A stretch of 40,351 bases of DNA from Rhizobium leguminosarum (lineage in GTDB: Bacteria; Pseudomonadota; Alphaproteobacteria; Rhizobiales; Rhizobiaceae): contig NZ_LWBS01000431.1 in the NCBI RefSeq assembly GCF_001652265.1, forward strand, positions 1 to 40,351, given 5' to 3'. A program made the translations under genes and the position numbers. Each line of letters starts with the position of its first letter. The stretch's first letter is position 1. Below the pieces are notes generated by a model that did no database searches, was not told where the DNA came from, and saw only the letters and a program-made list of their open reading frames with translations. Of the stretch, positions 1 to 8,344 are shown piece after piece.

Positions 1-354
1 CGATCATCCGCATCAATCCAAGGCTAGCCGCAGGCCTAGACATAGATCCTCACATTCAGAGAAGTCGTATGTCCGAAATACCCTGCCCAGCATCAGCAGC
101 GCCAGATGGGGTCTCCTTGCCGCTTACCTTCGAACGGAGTTCGAGACATATCACCGCGAGCAACGCGGTGATGGGGCATCTTCATCGCGATCGTTATGAG
201 TCTGCCCTAGTAGATGATGTCGCAAGGGGTGCAGCATTCGGCGGAGGCCGGGTTTGTCGGCGAAAGCCGTAGCGAAGGAATATGTAGTTCCAGAGGTCGG
301 TCTTGCGGTTCAAGGCGATCCGGCGACCGCCCGTTCAATCGGTCGCCGGTTCAG
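1..354. other. Region without a recognisable gene
   Basis: I see no convincing gene here. Short open frames exist on both strands (for example 69-272), but their translations are Arg/Ser-rich, resemble no family I know, and lack a good ribosome binding site. The stretch lies just downstream of the 3' end of a broken lipoprotein gene, so it is probably decayed sequence. Confidence 0.4.
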
Positions 355-535
355 CTATTTGGCCGCGTGCCAAACTCCCCCAACGCCATCGCCCTTGGCC
401 TCACCGGCTTTCTTATCCTCGACATAGGTGTAGAGTGGCTTGCCCTCGTAGGCCCACATCTCTTTGCCATCCGCAGCTTTGACTAGAGTCCATTCGCCTT
501 CTGCCTTGGCCTTGGCTCCGGCGTGGAACGCCGGC
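355..535 (-). pseudogene. 3' remnant of a COG4315-type lipoprotein gene
   Basis: The C-terminal ~55 residues of this frame match the repeat domain of the COG4315 family of secreted lipoproteins. The visible features are a W-T-(L/I)-V stretch, a DG..MWAY.GKPLYTY segment, and the ending GDGVGGVWHAAK just before the TAG stop. Upstream of about residue PAFHAG the frame changes to Arg-rich sequence unlike the family. The signal peptide with lipobox Cys and the first repeat are missing. I therefore read it as the tail of a lost gene rather than a working short protein. The function of the family is not well established. Confidence 0.6.
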
Positions 536-1212
536 CGATCCCGGACCGGACGACGACGGTGCGCCAATTGCTCGAATATCTTCCCATTACCAACCCTGGG
601 GAGTGCTGTGTCGAGGCGTCCGCCTGCAGCCGAAGGATTGCAGATGAGCAACAATTGGAGAAATGGCGTGCGTCTGCACCACGAGGACTTCGTAGACTCG
701 TTTGTCGTCAAGGGCGCGAAGCAGTCGGACGTCTACGACGCAGTCGTCGAGGAAATCGGAAATCTGAGCGCGATCCCGATCCTGCGGAAGATCTTCCAGG
801 AGCAGAGGCTGAAGAGCCATCGAACGAATGGCCGGGCGCTCTGCCTTGAGGGCAATAAAAAAGGCCGGGGCGAAACCGCACCGACCTTTCCAACATCGCT
901 CTTCACACCAGTGCCAGTACATCCGTGGTCAAAAGCAGATAAGCGACTTCGGCAGTCGCGAACACTCACGTGGAGCGCTCACCAGCAACGCCGATGAGCT
1001 GTAGATAGCCGGTGATTGTGTTGGTTTCAAGAGCGCGAAGGGAATGCGATGTCGATCTTCGGGATCTCCGCGAAACGATGCCGGGGAAGGGCGGCGCGAA
1101 CCGCGTTTGCCAGATCAAGTGATCGTGCGACGTTCGCGCGGCCCCGAGCGAGCAAGGTCGGCGCCACCCAAGCTCCGTTCGCGCAAAAAAATCGATCTGG
1201 ACTGGAACAGAC
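536..1212. other. Region without a supported gene
   Basis: Several overlapping open frames cover this stretch on both strands (for example 644-997 plus and 587-922 minus). None has a recognisable domain, signal peptide or strong ribosome binding site, and several are mutual shadows. A short purine run followed by GGCCGGGG occurs near 856-870. I treat the region as decayed intergenic DNA next to the broken lipoprotein gene. Confidence 0.4.
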
Positions 1213-1779
1213 CTAATGCAGCACTGCAAACTTCGCCTGCCTCTCCACAAGGCCTTCGACGGTACTAACAAGCCTTGCGGCGCGCCGCAAGATGACCGCG
1301 CCGGTTGCGCTCACCGCGATGTCGTTGGACATCCTTTCCATACAACCTGCCACCTCCATCACTGCCGTACCGAGTTCGCTGCGGCCAATGCGGTCCGCCA
1401 GCCGTGCAAGACGGCGGAGGTTCTCCACATAGCGCGAAATCACCAAGAGCCGCTGTGGTACCGGATCATGGGCAGTGGTGCCACTCCGAGGTTGGGTTTG
1501 CCGGACTTTCATCTTCTGCCTCCGCTTATCCAAGCAAACCGGACGGCGGGGCTGCGTCTGCGAGCCCTCGTCTCGCCGCTCGTCGAGTTTCTTCAGTGCG
1601 TCGAGAATGTCCCTGTATCGAACTGGATGGCGGACGCCCGGCGGATGCCGCAGTTCCGGCAACGATTCGACCGCGTGAAGGTCAGAAGCCCACGAAGCAA
1701 GAATTGCTCGTTTCTCGTCTTTCGAAAGCCGCGCTGAGACGACCTTCTCCGGGTGGTTGTGAACCGCCTTACCAGCCAT
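1213..1779 (-). CDS. Hypothetical helical protein, possibly two fused small genes
   Basis: The start ATG at 1779 lies inside the last codons of the upstream curlin gene (11-nt overlap), which suggests translational coupling; the product is 188 residues. The N-terminal ~75 residues contain a segment reading LSKDEKRAILASWASD, followed by a Pro-rich turn and an (I)LDALKKLDERRDE helix. I have seen this arrangement in small uncharacterised rhizobial proteins. The second half is predicted helical (ISRYVENLRRLARLADRIGR and onward) with no domain known to me. An in-frame ATG at 1512 is preceded by GGAGG at ideal spacing. The C-terminal ~99 residues may therefore be made separately, or two genes may have fused. 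There is no signal peptide. Function unknown. Confidence 0.55.
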   Translation of the reverse strand: MAGKAVHNHPEKVVSARLSKDEKRAILASWASDLHAVESLPELRHPPGVRHPVRYRDILDALKKLDERRDEGSQTQPRRPVCLDKRRQKMKVRQTQPRSGTTAHDPVPQRLLVISRYVENLRRLARLADRIGRSELGTAVMEVAGCMERMSNDIAVSATGAVILRRAARLVSTVEGLVERQAKFAVLH

Positions 1780-2182
1780 AGCTGAAGGTGGCACCACTGC
1801 CATTATCCCCATCCTGCACCACGTCGGTTTCAGCATTTCGCCCATACTGGAAAATGCCGTAGGCGTTGTTGTTGCCGTTCTGCCGCAAGGTCGCGGAATG
1901 GCCACTGCCCCGCTGCCGGATGAACCCGAGGTTGCCACCGCCAGCCTGAGCGATACCAGCCGCGTTACCCCGGCCCAGCTGCCGGATGTCGGCGTCTTTC
2001 AGGCCGCGGTAGAGCGAATAGACGCGCAGCCCGGTTGAGAAAAGACCCGCATCCTCGGCGTTGTCCGGTGCGAGGTTGAACGAGATTCGGCCGCCGGCAT
2101 AGGCTGGCACAGACAAGGCTGCTTGCGCCAGGCTCCCGGCAAGAAGAGTGACGGTAAGGATCTTAAACACGTTGCGGCTCAT
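1769..2182 (-). CDS. Curlin-repeat protein (minor curlin, CsgA/CsgB-like)
   Basis: This is a predicted secreted 137-residue amyloid subunit. A signal peptide covers about residues 1-29, ending in VPAYA. A non-repetitive segment of about 40 residues follows, then curlin-type repeats of ~22 residues with Gln/Asn/Gly spacing: IRQLGRGNAAGIAQ, IRQRGSGHSATLRQNGNNN, IFQYGRNAETDVVQDGDN. The protein ends in a Tyr-Gly-Trp. I chose ATG 2182 over ATG 2194 because GGAG precedes it at 6 nt. The repeats are fewer and shorter than in the curlin at 2806-3243, so it may act as a nucleator (CsgB role); that is inference. A hairpin terminator separates it from the upstream csgH-like gene. Confidence 0.8.
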   Translation of the reverse strand: MSRNVFKILTVTLLAGSLAQAALSVPAYAGGRISFNLAPDNAEDAGLFSTGLRVYSLYRGLKDADIRQLGRGNAAGIAQAGGGNLGFIRQRGSGHSATLRQNGNNNAYGIFQYGRNAETDVVQDGDNGSGATFSYGW

Positions 2183-2291
2183 TCTGATCTCCATCCGGCT
2201 GCCTCAGCCGATGATCAACTTTCGCATCTTGCAGCTGAACCCAGTCGGAATTGCCCGTTCAGTTGTCGTTCAGTCGTTTCGACCTGAAAGC

Positions 2292-2321
2292 AAAAGGACG
2301 CCGGAAACCGGCGCCCCTTTA
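2292..2321 (-). terminator. Intrinsic terminator after the csgA-csgH pair
   Basis: A GC-rich inverted repeat (GGCGCCGG / CCGGCGTCC around a 3-nt loop) is followed on the minus strand by TTTT. It sits just downstream of the csgH-like stop codon at 2348 and upstream of the second curlin. This predicts that the two halves of the curli block are separate transcription units. Confidence 0.7.
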
Positions 2322-2347
2322 CGGAAATTGCAGCGTGTGGAGACCGA

Positions 2348-2746
2348 TTAGTCGCCTCCGATCTGTTTCGTGCAGCTGAAACTCCTATCCCGGATGACGA
2401 CGTCCAGCGTGGCTTTGTATTTGGCTCCTTTCGAGTCGAGCGAGACCGAACCAAGGATTGCCGTATGTCCCTCGACGGCATCAAAATCACCACTCTGGTT
2501 GATCGTGGAGCTTCCGCCGTCTCCCACTTTTTCGACATGGAAGGTGTACGTCCCCCCGACATGCTTGTCGGCGTGGACCAGCGCATCCAATCTCACCATA
2601 CCTGCTCCAGGCGTTGCTTTGATTTCGCAAAGCTGCGCCCGGTCAGATTGGTTGGCAGTCGTCATGGCGGCAAGCGCGCCGGCGGGAAGCAGGACCAGCG
2701 CGAGAATCGTCATCGCGCGGCGCGGATGTTTGATGCTATTTGGCAT
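2348..2746 (-). CDS. csgH: CsgH-like curli assembly inhibitor
   Basis: This 132-residue protein has a signal peptide (about residues 1-26, ending ALA). The mature domain is predicted beta-rich and reads C-E-I-K-A...VRLDALVHADKHVGGTYTFHVEK..G..S.INQSGDF, with a late Cys in RSFSCTKQIGG. This is the pattern of the alphaproteobacterial CsgH family. CsgH is the functional counterpart of CsgC: a small periplasmic immunoglobulin-like protein that stops curlin from polymerising before export. Two cysteines (CEIK and SFSC) could form a disulfide. ATG 2746 is chosen because it gives a clean signal peptide and has GGGAAA upstream. It lies ~60 nt downstream of the CsgA-like gene and is presumably co-transcribed with it. 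Confidence 0.8.
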   Translation of the reverse strand: MPNSIKHPRRAMTILALVLLPAGALAAMTTANQSDRAQLCEIKATPGAGMVRLDALVHADKHVGGTYTFHVEKVGDGGSSTINQSGDFDAVEGHTAILGSVSLDSKGAKYKATLDVVIRDRSFSCTKQIGGD

Positions 2747-2805
2747 GGTCGTTTCCCAAATGATGTGCTGTTGCGATCCTGTCTTTTGCGGCATCGTGCA
2801 GCCGC

Positions 2806-3243
2806 TTACGGGCAGGCCTGGACGAAGGCTGCGACATTGCCGTTGCCGCCCTGGCTGACATTGGCGCTGCAGCCATGGCCGACCTGGACGCCGGCCGCGA
2901 TGTTGCCATTGCCGTCCTGGGTAAGGATGGTCGTATGGCTGGAGCCAAATTGGCCGATGCCGGCTACGTTGCGGTTGCCGTGCTGATAGGTGGCGCCATA
3001 GTTGTCATTGCCTTCCTGACCGACAGCTGAAAGATTATGGCGGCCATATTGATGGCCGAGAACCCGGTTGTAGCCGCCGTTCTGGTAGGTTCTGATCCGG
3101 TTTCCGTATCCTTCCTGCGCCCCACCGGCAGAGTTCGACCAGCCATATTGTTCGATACTAACATCATTGGCCATGGCGGGGGCTGCGGCGGTAATGCCGG
3201 CGAGAGCGACGAGTGCGGTTGCAATGATAGACGTGCGGATCAT
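2806..3243 (-). CDS. csgA: Major curlin subunit, CsgA-like
   Basis: This is a 145-residue secreted amyloid subunit. The signal peptide covers residues ~1-25 (ending APAMA). The rest is almost entirely curlin repeats of ~22 residues with the S/N-x-(5)-Q-x-G-x-x-N style: YNRVLGHQYGRHNLSAVGQEG, then YGATYQHGNRNVAGIGQFG, then a TQDGNGNIAAGVQ repeat and a SQGGNGNVAAFVQ repeat. Two cysteines occur near the C-terminus (GHGCSA and VQACP), unlike enterobacterial CsgA. A good ribosome binding site (GAGGAGAC) precedes the ATG. In the known pathway curlins are exported through the CsgG pore with CsgE and CsgF and form adhesive surface fibres. Those genes are not in this window. Confidence 0.85.
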   Translation of the reverse strand: MIRTSIIATALVALAGITAAAPAMANDVSIEQYGWSNSAGGAQEGYGNRIRTYQNGGYNRVLGHQYGRHNLSAVGQEGNDNYGATYQHGNRNVAGIGQFGSSHTTILTQDGNGNIAAGVQVGHGCSANVSQGGNGNVAAFVQACP

Positions 3244-3692
3244 GACTATGTCTCCTCAGGCGGATAAGACCGCGGTTGAACGTCTTTCTTCTAGACGCTC
3301 CGTTTGAAACGGAAGCTGAAGGCATCATTCAGTCGGGGTTCATTCGCGGAGATCGGCGCAATCGGGCGGGCTGTACGTGCCTGGCCAGGAAGTTTTGACG
3401 ATATACGCTCCGAGTTGTCCGTCACAGACAAAACAACGCAGACGACATATACGATTTCGGCTCTCTCAGCGCGCGACGACGTGTCAGACGCACCAGCCCA
3501 AGACGTTGATGCCCGATTACGAAAGGACAGACTTGTCTTCAGTTTCGCTTCAGTTACGCCTAATCCAGCGCTCATAAAGAATGGCTAAATATCGATACAA
3601 GCTCGCCAGCCGTCACTGGCGAAAGCTCATACGCTTGGCCCCGACTGGGGGCTCACAGAAACTGCATCGCATGTTGATTGGAAGAAACCGCT
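3244..3692. promoter_or_regulatory. Divergent intergenic region between csgA and the pseudo-caspase gene
   Basis: About 450 nt separate the curlin gene (leftward) from the caspase-fold gene (rightward), so both promoters must lie here. Open frames on both strands (3291-3575, 3304-3588) are perfect shadows of each other and resemble no family. I see a 7-bp-stem hairpin at 3603-3622 (TCGCCAG / CTGGCGA) and a short inverted repeat CGTCT / AGACG near 3279-3296 upstream of csgA. No consensus promoter could be assigned with confidence. Confidence 0.4.
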
Positions 3693-6143
3693 ATGTCTTC
3701 TCTTCTTTGGACAACAGGGCTGAGCTCTAAAAAAACGATCTGGACATTCTTTGCCGTTGTGCTGGTTTTGGCCGGTATCGCTTCCGTAAATCCAGCCGAA
3801 GCGCAAGCTCCCCCTGAAAAGAGAATAGCCTTCGTCGTTGGCAACGCCGCCTATAAGGCAGGCGCCTTGCCGACGCCGGCCAACGATGCCGGGCTTATTG
3901 CACAAACGCTGCAGGCGGCTGGCTTCGACGTGATCGGCGCGCGCGATCTCGACCAGAACGGATTGCGCGATGCGATGCGGGACTTTCTGACGAAAGTGAA
4001 TGCATCGGGACCCAATACCGTCGCTTTCGTCTATCTAGCAGGCTATGGCGTGCAATACCAAGGCGATAACTATTTCGTGCCCGTCGACGCCCAGATCGCC
4101 GATGCCACGGACGTGCCGGTCGAAGCTCTGCGGATAACGGATCTCACGAGATCGCTGGCCGGTATCAACAATCGCGGCAGCATTGTCGTGCTCGATGCAG
4201 CAAGAGCCAATCCATTCGTGCAGTCCAATCAGCCGCTAGCCGGTGGTCTGGCGCTCGTCGACCCGGACGCCAATCAGCTGATCGCCTTCAATGCCGCGCC
4301 GGGCACGGTCGCCCCGCAGGAGCCCGGCCCCTATGGCTCCTATGCCCATGCTCTCGCGGAAATGATCCGCATCGGCGGGATTCCTCTCGATGATGTGTTT
4401 GACCGGACACGGTTGCGGGTCAGCGATCTGACGAAGGGCGCGCAGATTTCCTGGAATGCCTCCAGATTCAAGAACGCCTTCACGTTTTTCGGTCGTGGTC
4501 CCAATCCGCCGCCGGCCCAGGTGTCCAGCTACGACAATGCCGCTATCCGGACGAAGCCGATCAGCCACTTCGATGAACGCGACGCCTATTTCGCCGCGCT
4601 CGATCGCGACACGATGCGTGGGTACGAGGATTTCCTGGCAGCCTATCCAAACGACGCCATGGCAAGGCGGGTGCGTGCGATCATTGCAGCGCGCCGCGAA
4701 GCGATCACCTGGCGCGAAACCTGGAATGCGGATACGCCGGAGGCCTATTGGTCCTATTTGAGACGTTATCCGCGTGGTCCCCATGTCTGGGATGCCCGCC
4801 GTCGTCTGGAACATTTCGAGGCAGCGCTCGAGCCGCCCCCGTCATTTTCGGTAATCGAGTATGACGTGCCGCCGCCGCCGCCACCGGAAATCGTCTATGT
4901 CGACCGGCCCGTCCTATATTTCGATAACGCCGACTTCGGTTATGCGCCGCCGCCGCCCGTCGTCTTCCTGGCACCGCCGCCGCCGGATTTCGTAACGCTT
5001 GCGCCGCCAAGACCACCGGTCGATCTCTACGTGCTGCCGGCGCCGGTCTTCGTTCCGGTCCCCGAATGGGTGGAACCCCCGCGTGATATCGCGCCGCCCG
5101 AAAACAACATTATTTTCAACAACATTCACAATACGGTCGTCAACAACACGGTTGTCAGCGAGAACGAGGCCGCACCGGCTGCGCCCGGATTGACCACGGG
5201 AGAAAAGCTTGCTGGCGCGGCCGTCATCGCCGGGGCGGGTGCAGCTGCGCTCCACGTCGCCTTGCCGCCCTCGGTACAGAAAAAGGCTGCGGTTTTGCAA
5301 AAGCAGGTCCCGGCCGCAACCGAGAAACCGACACCTGCAGCCGGTTTGACGCTGGCGCCCGTCCCTTCCGTCCAGACACAGGCACAACAGCCGCAGCCCC
5401 AGCCCCAGCCCCAGATCCAGACCGGAAGTGCTGCCACCCACGCGCTTCCCGGCGCCAACGGCGAGCCGCTGCCGCCCGCCGGCAAGCTGACAAACAAGCG
5501 GCAGGCGGCCCCGGCAGAAAAAACGCAGGCGCCCAAAGCCGAATCGAATACCGCGCGTAGTCCGACGATGGTCGCGCAACCGCCGCTTCAGGGCATAACT
5601 CCCGACGCGCATGCGCTTCCCGGTTCAAAGGGCCAGCCGCAGTTGCCCGAGGCCAATGCGCCCGCCGTCAAAGGTCAAAGCCAGATCGCCAAGACCCCGG
5701 CACCACCGGCAGCTCCAAATGCGAAGCCGAAAGGAGGTGTCGCAGCCCCGAACCCCGACGCTCGCAGGCTGCCGGCAAAGCCTGCGGCGCCGGCAATTAT
5801 GGACAATACGCCAGCAAAACCCGGCGTTCCCAATAACGGCGAGCCGCAGCTCGGCAATCTGCGCCATGTTGTTCCGCCGCCGTCTCGAGAGGCCGCTGCG
5901 CCGCCATCCTTGCCGAGGGAGCCGCATGTTGCAGCGCCGGCGCAGGCACCTGTTCCAAAACCACCGGCCGAACCCAAACTAAAGGTCGAACCGAAGATAC
6001 AGGCTGAACCCAAACCCCAGGCTGAGCCTAAGCCGAAGCCTCAGCCCAAGCCCAAGCCGGCAATCGTCGAGCAGCAGGCGAAGCGACCGCCGGCCGCAGA
6101 GAAAAAGAAGTGCGGCGCTCCAGATCAACCTGCATGCCCCTAA
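3693..6143 (+). CDS. Secreted caspase-fold protein lacking catalytic residues, with a proline-rich tail
   Basis: The product is 816 residues. An N-terminal signal or anchor segment is at about residues 15-38. A peptidase C14 (caspase p20-like) domain covers ~43-270, recognisable from RIAFVVGNAAY, a paired ND.G/A..LAQTLQAAGFDV segment, and the strand/loop segments that normally carry the dyad. The usual AGHG motif reads AGYG (Tyr118) and the usual DACR.NPF reads DAARANPF (Ala170). Both catalytic residues are therefore missing, and protease activity is not expected. Residues ~300-385 look like a helical linker. After ~390 the protein is Pro/Ala/Lys-rich and low-complexity, with HALPG..G.P repeats and KP/EP repeats, ending in a Cys-containing tail (KKCGAPDQPACP). 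ATG 3693 has GGAAG upstream and is preferred to TTG 3678. A scaffold or envelope role is only inference. Confidence 0.75.
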   Translation: MSSLLWTTGLSSKKTIWTFFAVVLVLAGIASVNPAEAQAPPEKRIAFVVGNAAYKAGALPTPANDAGLIAQTLQAAGFDVIGARDLDQNGLRDAMRDFLTKVNASGPNTVAFVYLAGYGVQYQGDNYFVPVDAQIADATDVPVEALRITDLTRSLAGINNRGSIVVLDAARANPFVQSNQPLAGGLALVDPDANQLIAFNAAPGTVAPQEPGPYGSYAHALAEMIRIGGIPLDDVFDRTRLRVSDLTKGAQISWNASRFKNAFTFFGRGPNPPPAQVSSYDNAAIRTKPISHFDERDAYFAALDRDTMRGYEDFLAAYPNDAMARRVRAIIAARREAITWRETWNADTPEAYWSYLRRYPRGPHVWDARRRLEHFEAALEPPPSFSVIEYDVPPPPPPEIVYVDRPVLYFDNADFGYAPPPPVVFLAPPPPDFVTLAPPRPPVDLYVLPAPVFVPVPEWVEPPRDIAPPENNIIFNNIHNTVVNNTVVSENEAAPAAPGLTTGEKLAGAAVIAGAGAAALHVALPPSVQKKAAVLQKQVPAATEKPTPAAGLTLAPVPSVQTQAQQPQPQPQPQIQTGSAATHALPGANGEPLPPAGKLTNKRQAAPAEKTQAPKAESNTARSPTMVAQPPLQGITPDAHALPGSKGQPQLPEANAPAVKGQSQIAKTPAPPAAPNAKPKGGVAAPNPDARRLPAKPAAPAIMDNTPAKPGVPNNGEPQLGNLRHVVPPPSREAAAPPSLPREPHVAAPAQAPVPKPPAEPKLKVEPKIQAEPKPQAEPKPKPQPKPKPAIVEQQAKRPPAAEKKKCGAPDQPACP

Positions 6144-6244
6144 GGCAGTTAGCATAGAAGAGAAAATTGCTTTAAAGGACTGCAGCAGCGCGCCTTGGAC
6201 AGTGGGATCGTTTGCTGACGTTCGAGACGCGGAGCAGGGCTTAT

Positions 6245-7069
6245 ATGGTCTCATCGGACAGGGCATTTTTCCGGGCGGCGGTGCTATCGTTGCCGCTGAT
6301 ATTCTTGGGGTCCCATTCGGCCTTGAGCCAGGATGCAAAATCCTCCGATAACCAGTGGATCATAACCCTTGGCGGATCCGTCGAATACGGTCCTTCCTAT
6401 GAAGGATCGAAGCACCTTTCTTTCAGTGGTATGCCGTCTTTCGATTTTCGACGGTTCGGCGAAGCGCCTGAATACAGCGCGCCGGACGATAATATCGACT
6501 ACGGGCTGTTCGATATCGGCGGCGTCGAAATCGGCTCTGTCGTCGGCCTGAGAGGAGGGCGGTCGGCATTCGACGAATCCGAACTGCAGGGTTTGCATTC
6601 GATCCAGTGGAACTTGGACGCCGGCGTCTTTGCGCAATATTGGCCGATAGAGGATCGCCTGCGTGTGCGGGCCGAAATGCGTCAGGCGCTCTGGGGTGGC
6701 GACGGTCTGCTTGCCGATCTCTATCTCGACTGGTTTCAGCCGCTTGGGGATCGCTGGCTTCTGTCTGCCGGTCCGCGCCTGTCTCTGGCAGACTCCACCT
6801 ATATGCGCAACAATTTCGGGGTCTCGGCCACTGACGCCGCCAGCAACGGGCGCGTCGACGCCTTCGGCGCAAGTGGCGGCGTGAAATCGATCGGCTTCAC
6901 CGCCGCAGCGACCTATACGCTGTCGCCGGCCTGGAGCGTGCAGGTCTACGACAAATACAGCCGCCTGGTAGGCGATGCCGCCGACAGCCCTATAACCTCA
7001 AGACTTGGCTCAGCCGACCAGAACATAGTCGGTATCACGCTCAACCGCTCCTTCCAGATCGGCTTTTGA
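6245..7069 (+). CDS. MipA/OmpV-family outer membrane protein
   Basis: The product is a 274-residue predicted outer membrane beta-barrel with a signal peptide over residues ~1-29 (ending ALSQ). The mature part begins with the family pattern W.ITLGGSVEYGPSYEGSK....GMPSFDFR. Later it has a GLRGGRS region, an alternating amphipathic strand pattern (for example LYLDWFQPLGDRWLLSAGPRLSLAD) and a terminal aromatic residue (QIGF), typical of Omp85-inserted barrels. MipA homologues are scaffolds for murein synthesis enzymes in E. coli, while OmpV-like members are surface proteins; which role applies here cannot be told. ATG 6245 has GGAG 10 nt upstream and is preferred to TTG 6212. The last 60 nt overlap the convergent cfa-like gene. 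Confidence 0.8.
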   Translation: MVSSDRAFFRAAVLSLPLIFLGSHSALSQDAKSSDNQWIITLGGSVEYGPSYEGSKHLSFSGMPSFDFRRFGEAPEYSAPDDNIDYGLFDIGGVEIGSVVGLRGGRSAFDESELQGLHSIQWNLDAGVFAQYWPIEDRLRVRAEMRQALWGGDGLLADLYLDWFQPLGDRWLLSAGPRLSLADSTYMRNNFGVSATDAASNGRVDAFGASGGVKSIGFTAAATYTLSPAWSVQVYDKYSRLVGDAADSPITSRLGSADQNIVGITLNRSFQIGF

Positions 7070-8344
7070 GCTTTGCGCTTCCGCTTTCTCATGCTGGCCG
7101 ATATAGTCCCGCGTCACGGGAATGACGTCGTTGCGCTTGCTTAGCTGGATCTGGAAAACCACCAGATCCTCGTAGCGGAACGCGGCTTCGGCGCTTGCAA
7201 GGTAATATTCCCACATCCGGCAGAAGCGCTCATCGTAAAGCGCTGCAGCCTCGTCCCATTTTGCCATGAAGCGTTTTCGCCACTCCGCCAGCGTCCATGC
7301 GTAATGGAGGCGCAGCACCTCGATATCAGTGACGAAAAGGCCGGCCTTCTCGATTTCCGGGATGATTTCGGACAAGGCGGGAATATAGCCGCCGGGAAAG
7401 ATATATTTGTCGAGCCACCGCGTGGTGAAGCCGGGCGTCGCCGAACAGCCGATCGTATGCAAGACCATCACGCCGTCGTCGTCTAGCAGTTCCGCGCACT
7501 TTTCGAAGAAGGCGCGATAGGATGCCAGCCCGACATGTTCGAACATGCCGACCGAGACAATCCGGTCGAAGCGTCCCGTCAGGCTACGATAGTCTTGCAG
7601 CGCAAACTCGACCGCCGAGCTTTCCCCGTGTTCGGCGGCCCGTTTCATCGCGTAGGCATGCTGCTCTTCCGACAGCGTGATACCAAGCACATGGCCACCG
7701 CGTGCATGACCAGCCATATGCAGGGCCAGTCCGCCCCAGCCGCAGCCGATATCGAGCACCCTGTTGCCGGGGGCGATTTGCAGTTTGGCGGCGAGATGCC
7801 GTTTTTTGGCAAGCTGCGCGCCATCGAGCGACTGGTCAGGCTTTTCAAAATAGGCGCAGGAATATTGCCGGTCCGCGTCGAGGAAGAGCTCGTAGAGCCG
7901 CCCGTCGAGATCGTAGTGATGCGCGACATTGGCTTTCGAGCGCGTCGGCAGATTACGATGGCGGAAGGTGCGCAACCGGGTGCGGGCGCCATCGATCAGC
8001 CGAGCGACAAGAGGATGCCTGGCGTTCTGCGCCTCGCGCAACATCATTGCCAGGAAGTCGTAAAGCGAACCATGTTCGACGAGAAATCGGCGGTCCATGT
8101 AGAGTTCGCCGAGCCGCATATCTGCATCGATCAGGAATGCCCATTGCGCAGCCAGATCGGCAAAGCGCACATGCACCCGTTCACCGGATGCGTCACCAAA
8201 GGAGAGAAGGCGGCCATTGGAGGTGGTAACGTCGAGGGAGCCGTGCGTGACGATGCGAGAAAGCGCCCGCGCCATGATCCAGTTGGTGAAAGCAGCGGCC
8301 ACGGCGCCGATCCTCTCGAAAAGGAAGCCTTGTGCTTGCGCCAT
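7010..8344 (-). CDS. Cyclopropane-fatty-acyl-phospholipid synthase-like methyltransferase
   Basis: The protein is 444 residues, the usual length for the Cfa family. The N-terminal ~130 residues form the lipid-binding part (F.DLAAQWAFLIDADMRLGELYMD). Then comes the family signature NVAHHYDLDGRLYELFLDADRQYSCAYF, the SAM-binding loop VLDIGCGWGGLA, and the active-site region SVGMFEHVGLASY and HTIG. These enzymes transfer a methylene or methyl from S-adenosylmethionine to an acyl-chain double bond. It is the last gene of the nine-gene operon and overlaps the preceding stop (TGATG at 8346-8342). A desaturase in the same operon could supply the double bond. The true product could be cyclopropane or a branched methyl. 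Its 3' end overlaps the convergent outer membrane gene by 60 nt. Confidence 0.85.
   Translation of the reverse strand: MAQAQGFLFERIGAVAAAFTNWIMARALSRIVTHGSLDVTTSNGRLLSFGDASGERVHVRFADLAAQWAFLIDADMRLGELYMDRRFLVEHGSLYDFLAMMLREAQNARHPLVARLIDGARTRLRTFRHRNLPTRSKANVAHHYDLDGRLYELFLDADRQYSCAYFEKPDQSLDGAQLAKKRHLAAKLQIAPGNRVLDIGCGWGGLALHMAGHARGGHVLGITLSEEQHAYAMKRAAEHGESSAVEFALQDYRSLTGRFDRIVSVGMFEHVGLASYRAFFEKCAELLDDDGVMVLHTIGCSATPGFTTRWLDKYIFPGGYIPALSEIIPEIEKAGLFVTDIEVLRLHYAWTLAEWRKRFMAKWDEAAALYDERFCRMWEYYLASAEAAFRYEDLVVFQIQLSKRNDVIPVTRDYIGQHEKAEAQSSKADLEGAVERDTDYVLVG

Noticed and set aside
464..997. 177-residue open frame near the left end
   Set aside because: It overlaps the lipoprotein remnant, has no family match and no ribosome binding site.
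3291..3588. Open frames on both strands upstream of the pseudo-caspase gene
   Set aside because: They shadow each other, lack families, and lie where promoters are expected.
4914..5612. Minus-strand open frame in the pseudo-caspase gene
   Set aside because: It is a shadow of GC-rich, proline-rich coding sequence.
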